Source of the DNA: Actinomycetota bacterium
Lineage (GTDB): Bacteria > Actinomycetota > Actinomycetes > Propionibacteriales > Propionibacteriaceae
NCBI GenBank assembly: GCA_020161755.1
Contig: JAIUOS010000008.1
Location: 87,373 to 151,372, forward strand
Direction of reading: 5' to 3'
Length of the DNA: 64,000 bases
A model generated the notes under the pieces. That model was not told where the DNA came from and ran no database searches. It saw only the letters and a program-made list of their open reading frames with translations. The first letter of the stretch is position 1. The number at the start of each line of letters is the position of its first letter. Positions 26,209-34,154 of this stretch are shown here, in pieces. Position numbers and translations under genes: made by a program.

Positions 26209-27212
26209 GGCCTGACCTGGCCACCACCTATCTCGGGCTGCCCCTGTCCGGGCCGCTGATCGCCTCGGCGTCGCCCCTGACCGGTCGGCTGGAGTCCCTG
26301 CTCGAGCTGGAAGCCGCCGGCGCCGCCGCCGTCGTGCTGCCCTCGCTGTTCGAGGAGGAGGTGCTGGCCGAGGAGAGCCGTCTCGCCGACCTGATGGACG
26401 CCGGCGAGGACTTCGCCGAGTTCTCCGGCAGCCCCCTGCCCGACGTCGACCAGCCCGACCTGGGCGCGGGCGCCCACGTCAACCTGGTGCGCCGGGCGAA
26501 GGAGCAGCTGTCGATCCCGGTGATCGCCAGCCTGAACGCCACCCGTCCCGGGTCGTGGCAGCGCTACGCCGCCGAACTGGCGGACGCCGGTGCGGACGCG
26601 CTCGAGCTGAACCTGTACACGATGGCGGCCGACCCCGCCCACGGCAGCGCCGAGATCGAGCTCGCGCACCTGGCCGCGATCGAGGCCGTCAAGATCGCCG
26701 TCGACATCCCGCTGGCCGTGAAGCTGTCGCCGTACTACTCGGCACTGTCGAAGTTCGCCGCCCTGGCCGTGGACGCCGGCGCGGACGGCCTGGTGCTGTT
26801 CAACCGGTTCTACGCCCCCGACATCGACCTGGAGCGGCTGGCGCTGCTGGCCCGGGCCGAGCTGTCCGAGCCCGACGACGAGCGGCTCGCATTGCGCTGG
26901 CTGGGCATCCTGCGCGGGCAGCTGCCCGACGTGAGCCTGGCCTGCACGTCCGGGGTGCACTCGGGCGCGGAGATCCTCAAGGCCCTGCTGGTCGGCGCGG
27001 ACATCGCCTGCACGGCGTCCGCCGTCCTGCGCCGCGGCCCGGAGGCGATCACGGTGATGCTGGCCGAGGCCGAGCGCTGGCTGGCCGCCCACGAGTACAC
27101 CGGCGTGGCCCAGTTGCGCGGGTCGATGAGCGCGGCGGCCGTCCCGGACTCCTCCGCGTACGAGCGCGCCCAGTACCAGGCCGTGCTGCACTCGGGCCGC
27201 TACTCCTCCTGA
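26205..27212 (+). CDS. dihydroorotate dehydrogenase-like flavoprotein
   Basis: TIM-barrel FMN protein of 335 aa related to class-1 dihydroorotate dehydrogenases. Visible are the start TTYLGLPLSGPLIASASPLTG, VIASLNATRPGSWQRYAAEL, ALELNLYTM, PLAVKLSPYYSAL, ADGLVLFNRFY, and the phosphate-binding end (ACTSGVHSGAEILKALLVGA). DHOD-like proteins of this shape are often encoded beside nifJ and probably do not make pyrimidines. It starts by ATGA overlap with nifJ after the strong site AAGGAGG. Its electron partner could be ferredoxin or a PyrK-type module such as that in the 3951-6677 fusion (inference). Confidence 0.85.
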   Translation: MRPDLATTYLGLPLSGPLIASASPLTGRLESLLELEAAGAAAVVLPSLFEEEVLAEESRLADLMDAGEDFAEFSGSPLPDVDQPDLGAGAHVNLVRRAKEQLSIPVIASLNATRPGSWQRYAAELADAGADALELNLYTMAADPAHGSAEIELAHLAAIEAVKIAVDIPLAVKLSPYYSALSKFAALAVDAGADGLVLFNRFYAPDIDLERLALLARAELSEPDDERLALRWLGILRGQLPDVSLACTSGVHSGAEILKALLVGADIACTASAVLRRGPEAITVMLAEAERWLAAHEYTGVAQLRGSMSAAAVPDSSAYERAQYQAVLHSGRYSS

Positions 27213-27222
27213 CCGCGCGACC

Positions 27223-28569
27223 GTGCCCGCCTTGGCCGCCCGCCGGCGCCGTCCCCTGATCATCGGGGCGATCGTGCTGGCGGTGCTCGCCGGCGGACTG
27301 GTCGGGGTGTACGCGTGGCAGCGTCCGCTGCTGCGCACCGGCACCGGGTACGCCGCCCACAACGCCTGCGCGGTCACCTCGGTCGCCGGGCGCGACAACC
27401 CCGACGCCGACCTGCCGCCCAACCCGCTGGTGCCCTACCTGCGCACCGAGGTCACGGACGGGTCGGCGAGCGCCACGCTGCTGGGGGCGCTCGCGCGGCA
27501 GCAGGCGTGGTACACCGACGGCTTCGGCTGCACCCTCGCCGCCACGCGCCCCGTCCTGCCGGAGCCCGCACCCGACCCGCTCGGTGCCAACGCCATCGTC
27601 GCGGCCGGGTCGCCGACCACGTCCACCGAGCTGCAGGAGATCGTCGGACGCGCGTTCGGCGACGGACTGTCCGACGCCGACCGGGACGCGCTCGGCACGC
27701 GCGGCGTGGTCGTGCTCAAGGGCGGACAGCTGATCGCCGAGCGGTACGCGTCCGGGTTCACGGCGTCCACGCCCCAGCTCGGCTGGTCGATGTCGAAGAG
27801 CGTGGCCAGCCTGGTCACCGGACGGCTGGCCGCCCAGGGCGCGGTGAGCCTGGACGACAGCCACCTGCGCCCGGAGTGGACGGACGGACGGTCGGCGATC
27901 ACGATCCGCCAACTGCTGCAGATGACCAGCGGGTTGTCGTGGGACGAGACCTACGACCTCGGCACGCCGATCACCCAGATGCTCTACGCCGAGCCCGACA
28001 TGGGCGCCTACGTGGCGTCGCGTCCGCTCGCGTACGAGCCGGGCACGCACCTGCAGTACTCCAGCGGCAGCAGCACGCTGCTGTGCGCGATCCTCGCCCC
28101 CGACTTCGGCGGCGCGAACCTGTCCCGGACCCAGCTGCTGGCCCCGCTCGGCCTGGGCTCTGCGGTGATGGAGCCGGACGCGGCCGGCACCCCGGTGTGC
28201 AGCTCCTACCTGTGGGCCACGCCGCGGGAGTGGGCCTCGATCGGCCAGTTCGCGCTCGACGACGGGGTCTGGAACGGCCAGCGGCTGCTGCCGTCCGGCT
28301 GGATGACCGAGACCACCACGGCGGTCCGCGGGGTCACGGTCGAGGACGCCGGTTACGCGGCCGGGTGGTGGGCGAACACGGCGGCCGACGGCACGCTGGT
28401 GTACCCCGAGCTGCCGGCCGACACCTACTCCGCGCAGGGCCACGACGGCCAGTGGGTCGTGGTGGTGCCTTCGGAGCAGCTGGTGGTCGCGCGGCTCGGG
28501 TTCACCCCGAGCCTGGACGACGACAAGGTGCCGGCCCTGGTCGCCGAGCTGGTCGCCGCGCTGCACTGA
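27223..28569 (+). CDS. membrane-anchored serine hydrolase, class C beta-lactamase fold
   Basis: Exported or anchored hydrolase of 448 aa. A Lys/Arg start and one hydrophobic helix (PLIIGAIVLAVLAGGLVGVY, about 10-30) precede the enzyme domain. The catalytic S-x-x-K is SMSKSVASL (about 190), the Tyr motif is YSSGSSTLL (about 275), and a HDGQWVVV segment stands where KTG is expected. These features resemble the 6-aminohexanoate-dimer hydrolase/esterase branch, not true beta-lactamases. GTG start, no strong ribosome binding site. It is only 10 nt after the DHOD-like gene, so read-through is possible. Substrate unknown. Confidence 0.82.
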   Translation: MPALAARRRRPLIIGAIVLAVLAGGLVGVYAWQRPLLRTGTGYAAHNACAVTSVAGRDNPDADLPPNPLVPYLRTEVTDGSASATLLGALARQQAWYTDGFGCTLAATRPVLPEPAPDPLGANAIVAAGSPTTSTELQEIVGRAFGDGLSDADRDALGTRGVVVLKGGQLIAERYASGFTASTPQLGWSMSKSVASLVTGRLAAQGAVSLDDSHLRPEWTDGRSAITIRQLLQMTSGLSWDETYDLGTPITQMLYAEPDMGAYVASRPLAYEPGTHLQYSSGSSTLLCAILAPDFGGANLSRTQLLAPLGLGSAVMEPDAAGTPVCSSYLWATPREWASIGQFALDDGVWNGQRLLPSGWMTETTTAVRGVTVEDAGYAAGWWANTAADGTLVYPELPADTYSAQGHDGQWVVVVPSEQLVVARLGFTPSLDDDKVPALVAELVAALH

Positions 28570-28589
28570 GGGGTCGGTCCCCCGCTCGC

Positions 28590-29246
28590 TCAGCGGCGGC
28601 GGCCGCGTCCCTTCGGTTTCGGCTTGGGTGCCCTGGTCTTCGGCGGGGTCTTCGGCGTGGACGGCTGTTTCGCGGCCCGGGCGGCGGCCGTCCGGGAGCT
28701 GTTCGCGGTGCGTCCGCGGACGATGCCGATGAACTCCTCGATCAGCGGGTTGTCGTTGTCGGCGAGCCAGGTGAGCGCGATCGTGGTCGGCTCGGCATCG
28801 GTGAGCGGACGGTAGACCACGTCCTTGCGGCTCTCCGAGCGCGCGATCGAGTGCGGCACCCGGGCCACGCCGGAGCCCCAGGCCACCCGCTCGACCGCGG
28901 AGGCGTCCGCGTCCCCGACGACGACGGTCTCGCCGTCGAGGTCGGCCAGCGCCAGCTCGTCGAGCTCGGCGAGGGCGTGGTCCTTGGGGAGTACGACGAC
29001 CGGCACCTCCTCGTACAGCCGGATCGCGTGGACGCCGGCCGTGTCGATCGGCAGCCGCGCGAAGCACATGTCGACGACGCGGTCGTCGAGCGCTGCGCGC
29101 TGCGCGTCCTCGGCGACCTCGACCACGTCCAGCGGCACGCGGGGGAGTCGTTCGGCCCAGATGCGACGCCACTTGGTGAGGGTGACGCCGGGCACGAAGG
29201 CCACCGTGAGGCCGGTGCGGGGCGGGGGCGTTTCGGGGATCGTCAC
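28590..29246 (-). CDS. LysR-type substrate-binding domain without HTH
   Basis: Soluble protein of 218 aa matching only the effector-binding half of LysR regulators: LTVAFVPGVTLTKWRRIWAE at the start, DMCFARLPID, VPVVVLPKDHAL, and LTWLADNDNPLIEEFIGIVR at the end. No helix-turn-helix precedes it. The last ~35 residues are a basic Pro/Lys/Arg tail (KTRAPKPKPKGRGRRR) that could contact nucleic acid. The GTG start is only 23 nt from the divergent DUF5997 gene. The pair may act together (see findings). Confidence 0.82.
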   Translation of the reverse strand: MTIPETPPPRTGLTVAFVPGVTLTKWRRIWAERLPRVPLDVVEVAEDAQRAALDDRVVDMCFARLPIDTAGVHAIRLYEEVPVVVLPKDHALAELDELALADLDGETVVVGDADASAVERVAWGSGVARVPHSIARSESRKDVVYRPLTDAEPTTIALTWLADNDNPLIEEFIGIVRGRTANSSRTAAARAAKQPSTPKTPPKTRAPKPKPKGRGRRR

Positions 29247-29269
29247 CCGGGAAGGTTATTCTGCCGGGC

Positions 29270-29626
29270 GTGAGCCAGACCATGAAGCCCGCGACGGCGG
29301 CCGCCAAATTGGGGATCTACCTGCCCGCGGCACCGCGGGAGTTCCGGGACTCGCCGATCACCCGGGCCGAACTGGACGCGCTCCGCGCCGACCCGCCCGC
29401 GTGGCTGGTCGACCTGCGCCGCAACGGCCCTTTCCCGAAGGACGTGGTGGCCGCCAAGCTCGGCGTCTCCCGCTCCGGACTCGTCCGCGGCGGTGTCACC
29501 GAGGCGCTGGACGCCGTCCAGATCGGCGAGCTGATCGCGAACCCGCCCGGCTGGCTGCTGCACGAACGCGACTCCTACAAGGCCGTCCTCGCCGAGCGCG
29601 ACCGCCTGAGGTCCCTCGACAGCTGA
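29270..29626 (+). CDS. DUF5997 family protein
   Basis: Small protein of 118 aa of the actinobacterial DUF5997 family. Family-like segments are MKPATAAAKLGIYLPA, RRNGPFPKDVVAAKLGVSRS and GLVRGGVTEALD. The PKDVVAAKLGVSRSGLVRGG stretch looks like a helix-turn-helix. GTG start with almost no leader, so the mRNA may be leaderless. It is divergent from the HTH-less LysR domain protein, a pairing I believe recurs in Actinobacteria. Function is not established. Confidence 0.82.
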   Translation: MSQTMKPATAAAKLGIYLPAAPREFRDSPITRAELDALRADPPAWLVDLRRNGPFPKDVVAAKLGVSRSGLVRGGVTEALDAVQIGELIANPPGWLLHERDSYKAVLAERDRLRSLDS

Positions 29627-29640
29627 CCCCACCCCCCGAG

Positions 29641-29684
29641 TTGTCAGAATCTGAGATCGCTCTGGCGTCCCCAGATTCTGACAA
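29641..29684. terminator. TTGTCAGAATCT palindrome between convergent genes
   Basis: TTGTCAGAATCTG (29641-29653) pairs with CAGATTCTGACAA (29672-29684). It lies between the stops of the DUF5997 gene (29626) and the cardiolipin synthase gene (29701), a typical bidirectional terminator place. The arm is shared with the 3877-3926 palindrome although the loops differ, so it is a second copy of one repeat family. Confidence 0.65.
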
Positions 29685-29700
29685 GTCGGAGGGGGCGGGG

Positions 29701-31218
29701 CTACTGGAGGGCGGAGGTGAGCCGGGCGAGGTTGTCGAAGAGCCTGGTCGGGAGGCGCTGGTTCAGGTGCTCGGCCAGCGTGAGCTCGCGGCTGATCGCG
29801 CGGTAGTGGTCCTCCACCGTCCGCATCTGGTCGGTGTAGCTGCGTCCGCTGACCATCATTACGACTTCGAGGTTCAGCCCGAACGAGCGCATGTCCATGT
29901 TGCTCGACCCGATGACGGCGAGGTCGTCGTCGATCGTGAAGTGCTTGGCGTGCAGGATGTAGGGCGCCGGGTACAGGTAGATGCGGACGCCGGCGCGCAA
30001 CAGCTGCTCGTAGTAGGAGCGCTGTGCGTGGTAGACCAGCGCCTGGTCGCCGAGCTCGCTGACGAACAGTTCAATCTCGACGCCGCGCTCGGCGGCCGTC
30101 GTGATGGCGGCCATCAGTGACTCGTCCGGCACGAAATAGGGGCTGGTCAGGCTGATCCGGCGCTGGGCGGCGTAGATCAGCGAGTTGAACAGCTTGAGGT
30201 TGTTGTCGTTGTCGAAGCCCGGTCCGCTGGGCACGATCTGGCAGTCGAGGTCGCCGGGCCCGTCCGCGCCGCGGTTCAGCAGCCGGGCGGCGGCAGCCAT
30301 GGTCTGGGACTGCTCGGCCACGATCTCGCCGGTCTCGCTGTACCAGTCTGACAGGAACACCGCGTTCAGGGCCAGCACCACCGGGCCCTCGACCCTGGTC
30401 ATCAGCTCCTGCCACTTCAGGCCGCGCCGCAGGTTGCTCTTCTTGTGGTAGCTGCGGTCGATGAGGTTCTGCGAGCCGAGGAACCCCACCGTCCCGTCGA
30501 CCACCAGCAGTTTGCGGTGGTTGCGCAGGTCCGGACGCTGGTACTTCCCCTTCAGCGGCATCACCGGCAGCATCGGACGCCACTGGACGCCGATCGCGTC
30601 CAGCCGGCGGGTGGTGGCGCGGTAGCCCTTGACCCGCCGCGAGCCGATGTGGTCGAACAGCACGTGGACGCTGACGCCGCGCTTCACGGCCCGCTCCAGG
30701 GCTGCGAAGAACGGCGCCGTGGTGTCGTCGACGGCCAGGATGTAGAACTCGCAGAGCACGTAGTCGCGGGCCGCGTCGACCGCGTCCGTCATGTCGGCGA
30801 GCGAGCGCGCGTAGTCCTCGATCAGGGTGCCGGCGTTGCCCCTGGTGAGGGGGAGCGAGCCTAGGTTGCGGTTGAGGCGCGCGATCGGCTCCAGCCAGTC
30901 CCGCGTGGGTTCCAGGTCGAGCTCGGGGGTGCTGGTGGTGGCCAGCGCGATCATGGTGTTCAGTTCGCGCTGCCGCGCGCGACGCGCCCGGGGAAGCTTG
31001 GGGTTGCCGATCAGCAGGAACGCGATCACGCCGACGTAGGGGATCAGAAAGATCGCCAGCAGCCACGCCATCGCCGACGACGGACGCCGGTTGACCGGGA
31101 CCACCAGGATCGCCGCAAGCCGCACCGCGAGGCCCACCAGGTCGACGCCCAGGCCGCCATGAATGAAGACGTCCACGAATTGCACGGGCCCCAAGGTATC
31201 GGTCCGGGACTCGGTCAC
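29701..31218 (-). CDS. cls: cardiolipin synthase (phospholipase D family)
   Basis: Membrane enzyme of 505 aa that would make cardiolipin from phosphatidylglycerol. Two N-terminal hydrophobic segments (LVGLAVRLAAILVVPV; AWLLAIFLIPYVGVIAFLLI) are followed by two PLD catalytic motifs, HRKLLVVDG (about 238) and HAKHFTIDD (about 426), each with the GSxN box (GSQNLIDRS; GSSNMDMRS). Length and order match bacterial Cls. The GTG at 31218 is the start of the open frame; a slightly later start near VQFVDVF is possible. It stands alone, flanked by palindromes on both sides. Confidence 0.92.
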   Translation of the reverse strand: MTESRTDTLGPVQFVDVFIHGGLGVDLVGLAVRLAAILVVPVNRRPSSAMAWLLAIFLIPYVGVIAFLLIGNPKLPRARRARQRELNTMIALATTSTPELDLEPTRDWLEPIARLNRNLGSLPLTRGNAGTLIEDYARSLADMTDAVDAARDYVLCEFYILAVDDTTAPFFAALERAVKRGVSVHVLFDHIGSRRVKGYRATTRRLDAIGVQWRPMLPVMPLKGKYQRPDLRNHRKLLVVDGTVGFLGSQNLIDRSYHKKSNLRRGLKWQELMTRVEGPVVLALNAVFLSDWYSETGEIVAEQSQTMAAAARLLNRGADGPGDLDCQIVPSGPGFDNDNNLKLFNSLIYAAQRRISLTSPYFVPDESLMAAITTAAERGVEIELFVSELGDQALVYHAQRSYYEQLLRAGVRIYLYPAPYILHAKHFTIDDDLAVIGSSNMDMRSFGLNLEVVMMVSGRSYTDQMRTVEDHYRAISRELTLAEHLNQRLPTRLFDNLARLTSALQ

Positions 31219-31220
31219 GT

Positions 31221-31252
31221 GGACCGAAAAGGGGACTGTCCCCTTTCGGTCC
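31221..31252. repeat. GGACCGAAAAGGGGAC palindrome
   Basis: GGACCGAAAAGGGGAC (31221-31236) and GTCCCCTTTCGGTCC (31238-31252) form a 15-bp stem with one bulged A and a one-base spacer. It lies between the HerA-like gene stop and the cardiolipin synthase start. It could terminate the HerA-like transcript. It is closely similar to 17824-17854 and to the beginning of the array at 55947. Confidence 0.7.
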
Positions 31253-31261
31253 GCTCTCGGG

Positions 31262-32857
31262 TCAGGAGCGGCGGGCGGTGCCCCACATCGTGCGGACGAC
31301 CTGGCCGCCCACCCGGATCACCTGGTTCCAGAACGTGGCCGAGCCGAGCACCTTCTCCACGCCCGACTTCGGTGCCGGACGGGACGACTGGCGCGGCGCC
31401 CGGGGCTGCGCGGCGGCGTCCGCCTTCGCCTGGGCGGCCTGCTCCTTCGCCTGGTCCTTGGCCTGTGCGTCCGCCTCCGCCTGGGCCTGGGCCGCCGCGG
31501 CGCCCGCCTCCAGCTTGCGGGTGAGGATCTCGTAGGCGGAGTCGCGGTTGATGTCCTGGCCGTACTTGGCCTGCATGGCCGACGCCGCGACGCCCTTGGT
31601 CATCCAGTCGGCCGGCATCGGCCCCATCGACGCCTGCGGCGCCATCATCCGCGTCCACGCCACCGGCGTCGGGGCACCGTCCGGGTTCAGTACGGTGACG
31701 ATCGCCTCGCCGATGCCGAGGGCCTGGAGCGTCTCGGCCAGGTCGTACTGGCTGGTCGGGTAGGTCTGCACCGTGGCCTTCAGCGCCTTGGCGTCGTTCG
31801 GCGTGTGCGCCCGCAGCTGGTGCTGGACGCGCGAGCCCAGCTGGGCGAGGACGTTGTCGGGAACGTCGGTGGGCGACTGGGTGACGAAGAAGATGCCGAC
31901 GCCCTTGGACCGGATCAGGCGGACGGTCTGGCCGATCGCGTCCAGGAACGCCTTGGACGCCCCGTCGAACAGCAGGTGCGCCTCGTCGAAGAAGAACACC
32001 AGCTTCGGCACGTCCACGTCGCCGATCTCGGGCAGGTCGTGGAACAGGTCGGCCAGCACCCACATCAGGAACGTCGAGAAGATCGCCGGACGGTCCTGCA
32101 GGTTCGGCAGTTCGAGCAGCGAGATCACGCCCTTGCCGTCCGCGGCGGTGCGGATCAGGTCGCGGGTGTCGAACTCCGGCTCGCCGAAGAACTCGTCCGC
32201 GCCCTGGGTCTGGAGGGTGACCAGGCTGCGCAGGATCACGCCGACGGTCGCGGCCGACAGCCCGCCGATCTCCTTCAGCTCGGCCTTGCCGTCGTCGCCG
32301 GTCAGGTAGACCAGCAGCTCGCGCAGGTCGGCCAGGTCGAGCAGCGGCAGTCCCTGGGTGTCGGCGTAGTGGAAGACCAGGCCGAGGCTGGACTCCTGGG
32401 TCTCGTTGAGCCCGAGCACCTTGCTGAGGAGGATCGGCCCGAACGACGACACGGTGGCGCGCAGCGGGACGCCGGTGCCCTGCCCGCCGAGGGCGTAGAA
32501 CTCGGTGGGGCAGCCGGCCGGCTGCCAGTCCTGGCCGATCTTCTGGGTGCGGGCCAGCAGCTTCTCACTGGCCTCGCCCGGGATCGCGATGCCCGACAGG
32601 TCACCCTTGATGTCGGCGGCGAACACCGACACCCCCGCGCGCGAGATCGCCTCGGCGAGCAGCTGGAGGGTGCGGGTCTTGCCGGTTCCGGTGGCGCCGG
32701 CCACCAGTCCGTGCCGGTTGAGCATCGACAGGGAGAGCCGGATCCTCACGTCGGGGTCGGGCTGGCCGTCCACCATCAGGACACCGAGGTCGATGGACGG
32801 GGTGGTGAACGTGTAACCGGTCTTGATCTTGTCGATCGCATCGGACTGCGCAGTCAT
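31262..32857 (-). CDS. HerA-like helicase/ATPase, DUF853 family
   Basis: FtsK/HerA-superfamily ATPase of 531 aa. The Walker A loop is GLVAGATGTGKTRTLQLLAE (about 50-68) and Walker B is KLVFFFDEAHLLFDG (about 287-300). The sensor region VGIFFVTQSPTDVPDNVLAQ is typical of the DUF853 family. The C-terminal ~110 residues are an Ala/Gln/Lys-rich coiled or disordered stretch and a short conserved end (KVLGSATFWNQVIRVGG). Its DNA-processing role is not defined in the literature I know. No NurA-like nuclease is adjacent, which argues against the archaeal HerA-NurA arrangement. Confidence 0.88.
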   Translation of the reverse strand: MTAQSDAIDKIKTGYTFTTPSIDLGVLMVDGQPDPDVRIRLSLSMLNRHGLVAGATGTGKTRTLQLLAEAISRAGVSVFAADIKGDLSGIAIPGEASEKLLARTQKIGQDWQPAGCPTEFYALGGQGTGVPLRATVSSFGPILLSKVLGLNETQESSLGLVFHYADTQGLPLLDLADLRELLVYLTGDDGKAELKEIGGLSAATVGVILRSLVTLQTQGADEFFGEPEFDTRDLIRTAADGKGVISLLELPNLQDRPAIFSTFLMWVLADLFHDLPEIGDVDVPKLVFFFDEAHLLFDGASKAFLDAIGQTVRLIRSKGVGIFFVTQSPTDVPDNVLAQLGSRVQHQLRAHTPNDAKALKATVQTYPTSQYDLAETLQALGIGEAIVTVLNPDGAPTPVAWTRMMAPQASMGPMPADWMTKGVAASAMQAKYGQDINRDSAYEILTRKLEAGAAAAQAQAEADAQAKDQAKEQAAQAKADAAAQPRAPRQSSRPAPKSGVEKVLGSATFWNQVIRVGGQVVRTMWGTARRS

Positions 32858-32937
32858 GCGCCCAAGATTGGCACAACCGGCCTGCGGCCGTCCGCGGGAT
32901 CGCCGCTCGGAGGTCAGCGGACGGACCCCGCTCCCGC

Positions 32938-33005
32938 CGAACGCCTCCGTTCCGGTCAATCGCTCCAGCCGGTGCGGTGGCGTTTGGCCGAAACGGAGGC
33001 GTTCG
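32938..33005. repeat. inverted repeat with CGAACGCCTCCGTT arms
   Basis: The left arm (32938-32959) and right arm (32984-33005) match at 20 of 22 positions, outer core CGAACGCCTCCGTT. A partial copy occurs at 35223-35244 upstream of thiP. The right arm and loop encode the last residues of the downstream-reading membrane protein gene (minus strand), whose stop lies inside the left arm. The element therefore appears to have been inserted at, and to supply, that gene's 3' end. Confidence 0.7.
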
Positions 33006-33522
33006 ACGCGGAAGGGCGGGCCGACGCGGAAGGGCGGGCCCACAGGCGCCAGACGCGGCTGCCGAGGGCGAAGAGCGGGACGGTGGCGGCGAGGAACCAG
33101 CCCAACGAGGCCCAGGTGAGCTGGAACCCCGCCGAGATCTGGTCGGTGGTGTGGGTGAAGAGCACGGGCGTGCCGAACACCACCGTCGACAGGGTGCCGC
33201 CGCCGTTGGCCTGGAGGGCGTCGTTGACGCCGAGCGCGTAGGAGAGGGCGAGGAACGTGATCGTGTACAGCCCGGCCCCGGCCCACCAGGCGCCGCTCGA
33301 CCAGCGGGGGTAGGGGCGCTCGAGGTTCGCCAGGTAGTCGGACGCGAGCCGGTGGGGGTTGCCGAACGAGGCGATGGCGGCGGACATGCCGGTCTCGGCG
33401 GCAGCGGCGGTGAGCTCGCGGCGCAGCTCGCGCTTCACGGTGACGGACTGGGGGTAGTCCTGGGCGTGCCAGCTGAAACTGTTGAGGAACAGCTCGCGGC
33501 GGAGCAGGTCGGTGAGGGTCAT
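32956..33522 (-). CDS. small membrane protein partnered with PadR regulator
   Basis: Protein of 188 aa. The N-terminal ~70 residues are a soluble helical region with LASDYLANLERPYPRW, resembling the HAAS/permease-prefix domains that go with PadR regulators. Two or three hydrophobic helices follow (YTITFLALSYALGV; LGWFLAATVPLFALGS). The last ~20 residues (SASNASVSAKRHR and on) are encoded by a repeat element. ATG at 33522 shares one base with the PadR stop (TGATG), implying coupling. A role as sensor or target of the PadR system is inferred from pairing only. Confidence 0.75.
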   Translation of the reverse strand: MTLTDLLRRELFLNSFSWHAQDYPQSVTVKRELRRELTAAAAETGMSAAIASFGNPHRLASDYLANLERPYPRWSSGAWWAGAGLYTITFLALSYALGVNDALQANGGGTLSTVVFGTPVLFTHTTDQISAGFQLTWASLGWFLAATVPLFALGSRVWRLWARPSASARPSASNASVSAKRHRTGWSD

Positions 33523-33869
33523 CACATCTCCTGGGGTTGGGCGGCCGTGGCCAGCAGCGGTTCGACGATGGCGGTGAGGGCGTGCCAGGCGGCGGTGGCC
33601 GTCGCCAGGGTCTGCGTCCCCGATCCGGTGGGGCGGTAGTACTTGCGGGCCGGACCGGACCGGGACGGCACCAGGCGCGAGCTGATGTCCCCGTCCCGTT
33701 CGAGCCGGCTGAGCACCGGGTAGACGGTGCCGGCGCCGAGGTCGGTCAGCCCGGCGTCCTGGAGCCGGACGACCAGCTCGTAACCGTAGGACTCCTCCTC
33801 GCTGAGCGCGGCCAGCAGCAGCATCGGCAGCACTCCCTTGAGGAGCTGGGACTCGTTGTTCTCGGGCAC
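33522..33869 (-). CDS. PadR-family transcriptional regulator
   Basis: Small winged-helix repressor of 115 aa: LLKGVLPMLLLAALSEEESY, GYELVVRLQDAGLTDLGAGT, VYPVLSRLERDGDISSRLVP, and RKYYRPTGSG, the standard PadR layout with a short C-terminal dimerisation helix. GTG at 33869 gives the normal family length; a longer frame begins at 33905. It is directly followed by its membrane partner with a one-base overlap. It probably represses its own operon. Confidence 0.87.
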   Translation of the reverse strand: MPENNESQLLKGVLPMLLLAALSEEESYGYELVVRLQDAGLTDLGAGTVYPVLSRLERDGDISSRLVPSRSGPARKYYRPTGSGTQTLATATAAWHALTAIVEPLLATAAQPQEM

Positions 33870-33927
33870 AGCTACAAGGTAGAGCCCGGTATTAGGCAAT
33901 GTCAACTACCGGGTGTCGCCAATATCC

Positions 33928-33974
33928 GGGGACGGTTCCTGATTCGGTCCGGGTCCGAGTTAGGAACCGTCCCC
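33928..33974. repeat. GGGGACGGTTCCT inverted repeat
   Basis: GGGGACGGTTCCT (33928-33940) pairs perfectly with AGGAACCGTCCCC (33962-33974), and the loop contains a nested TCGGTCC / GGTCCGA symmetry. The right half equals one 34-bp unit of the arrays at 43762 and 55959. It sits in the PadR upstream region, before the TPP riboswitch. Confidence 0.75.
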
Positions 33975-34010
33975 ACGGGCCGGAGCGCGGGCGCTGGTAA
34001 CCTTGCTGCT

Positions 34011-34100
34011 CGACAGGGGAGCGCCGCAGGGCGCTGAGAGTGCGGGCAGGACCGCAGACCCTCGAACCTGATCCGGTTCGTACCGGCGTAGGGAGTCGGG
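34011..34100 (+). promoter_or_regulatory. TPP riboswitch (THI element)
   Basis: The aptamer is recognised from the conserved blocks GGGGAGCGCC near 34017, GGCGCTGAGAGTGCGGG containing the invariant CTGAGA, ACCCTCGAACCTGATC, and GTACCGGCGTAGGGAG. It lies upstream of a complete thiamine ABC importer. In this class thiamine pyrophosphate binding turns expression off. Boundaries are approximate to a few nucleotides. Confidence 0.93.
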
Positions 34101-34128
34101 ATTTATCTCCCCGGGGTTGTTCCCGGGC

Positions 34129-34146
34129 CCTCCAGACAGATGGAGG
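34129..34146 (+). promoter_or_regulatory. ribosome-binding-site sequestering hairpin of the TPP riboswitch
   Basis: CCTCC (34129-34133) can pair with the thiB ribosome binding site GGAGG (34142-34146) over an 8-nt loop. A GC hairpin (CCGGGG to CCCGG, about 34110-34125) just before could compete for the anti-site. This suggests translational control of thiB by the aptamer, not transcription termination; no T-run follows. Confidence 0.6.
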
Positions 34147-34154
34147 AGTCAGTC

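Noticed and set aside
26205..27212. True pyrimidine-pathway dihydroorotate dehydrogenase (pyrD)
   Set aside because: It is coupled to nifJ and not to pyr genes. The family beside nifJ is generally only DHOD-like, so no pyrD symbol is given.
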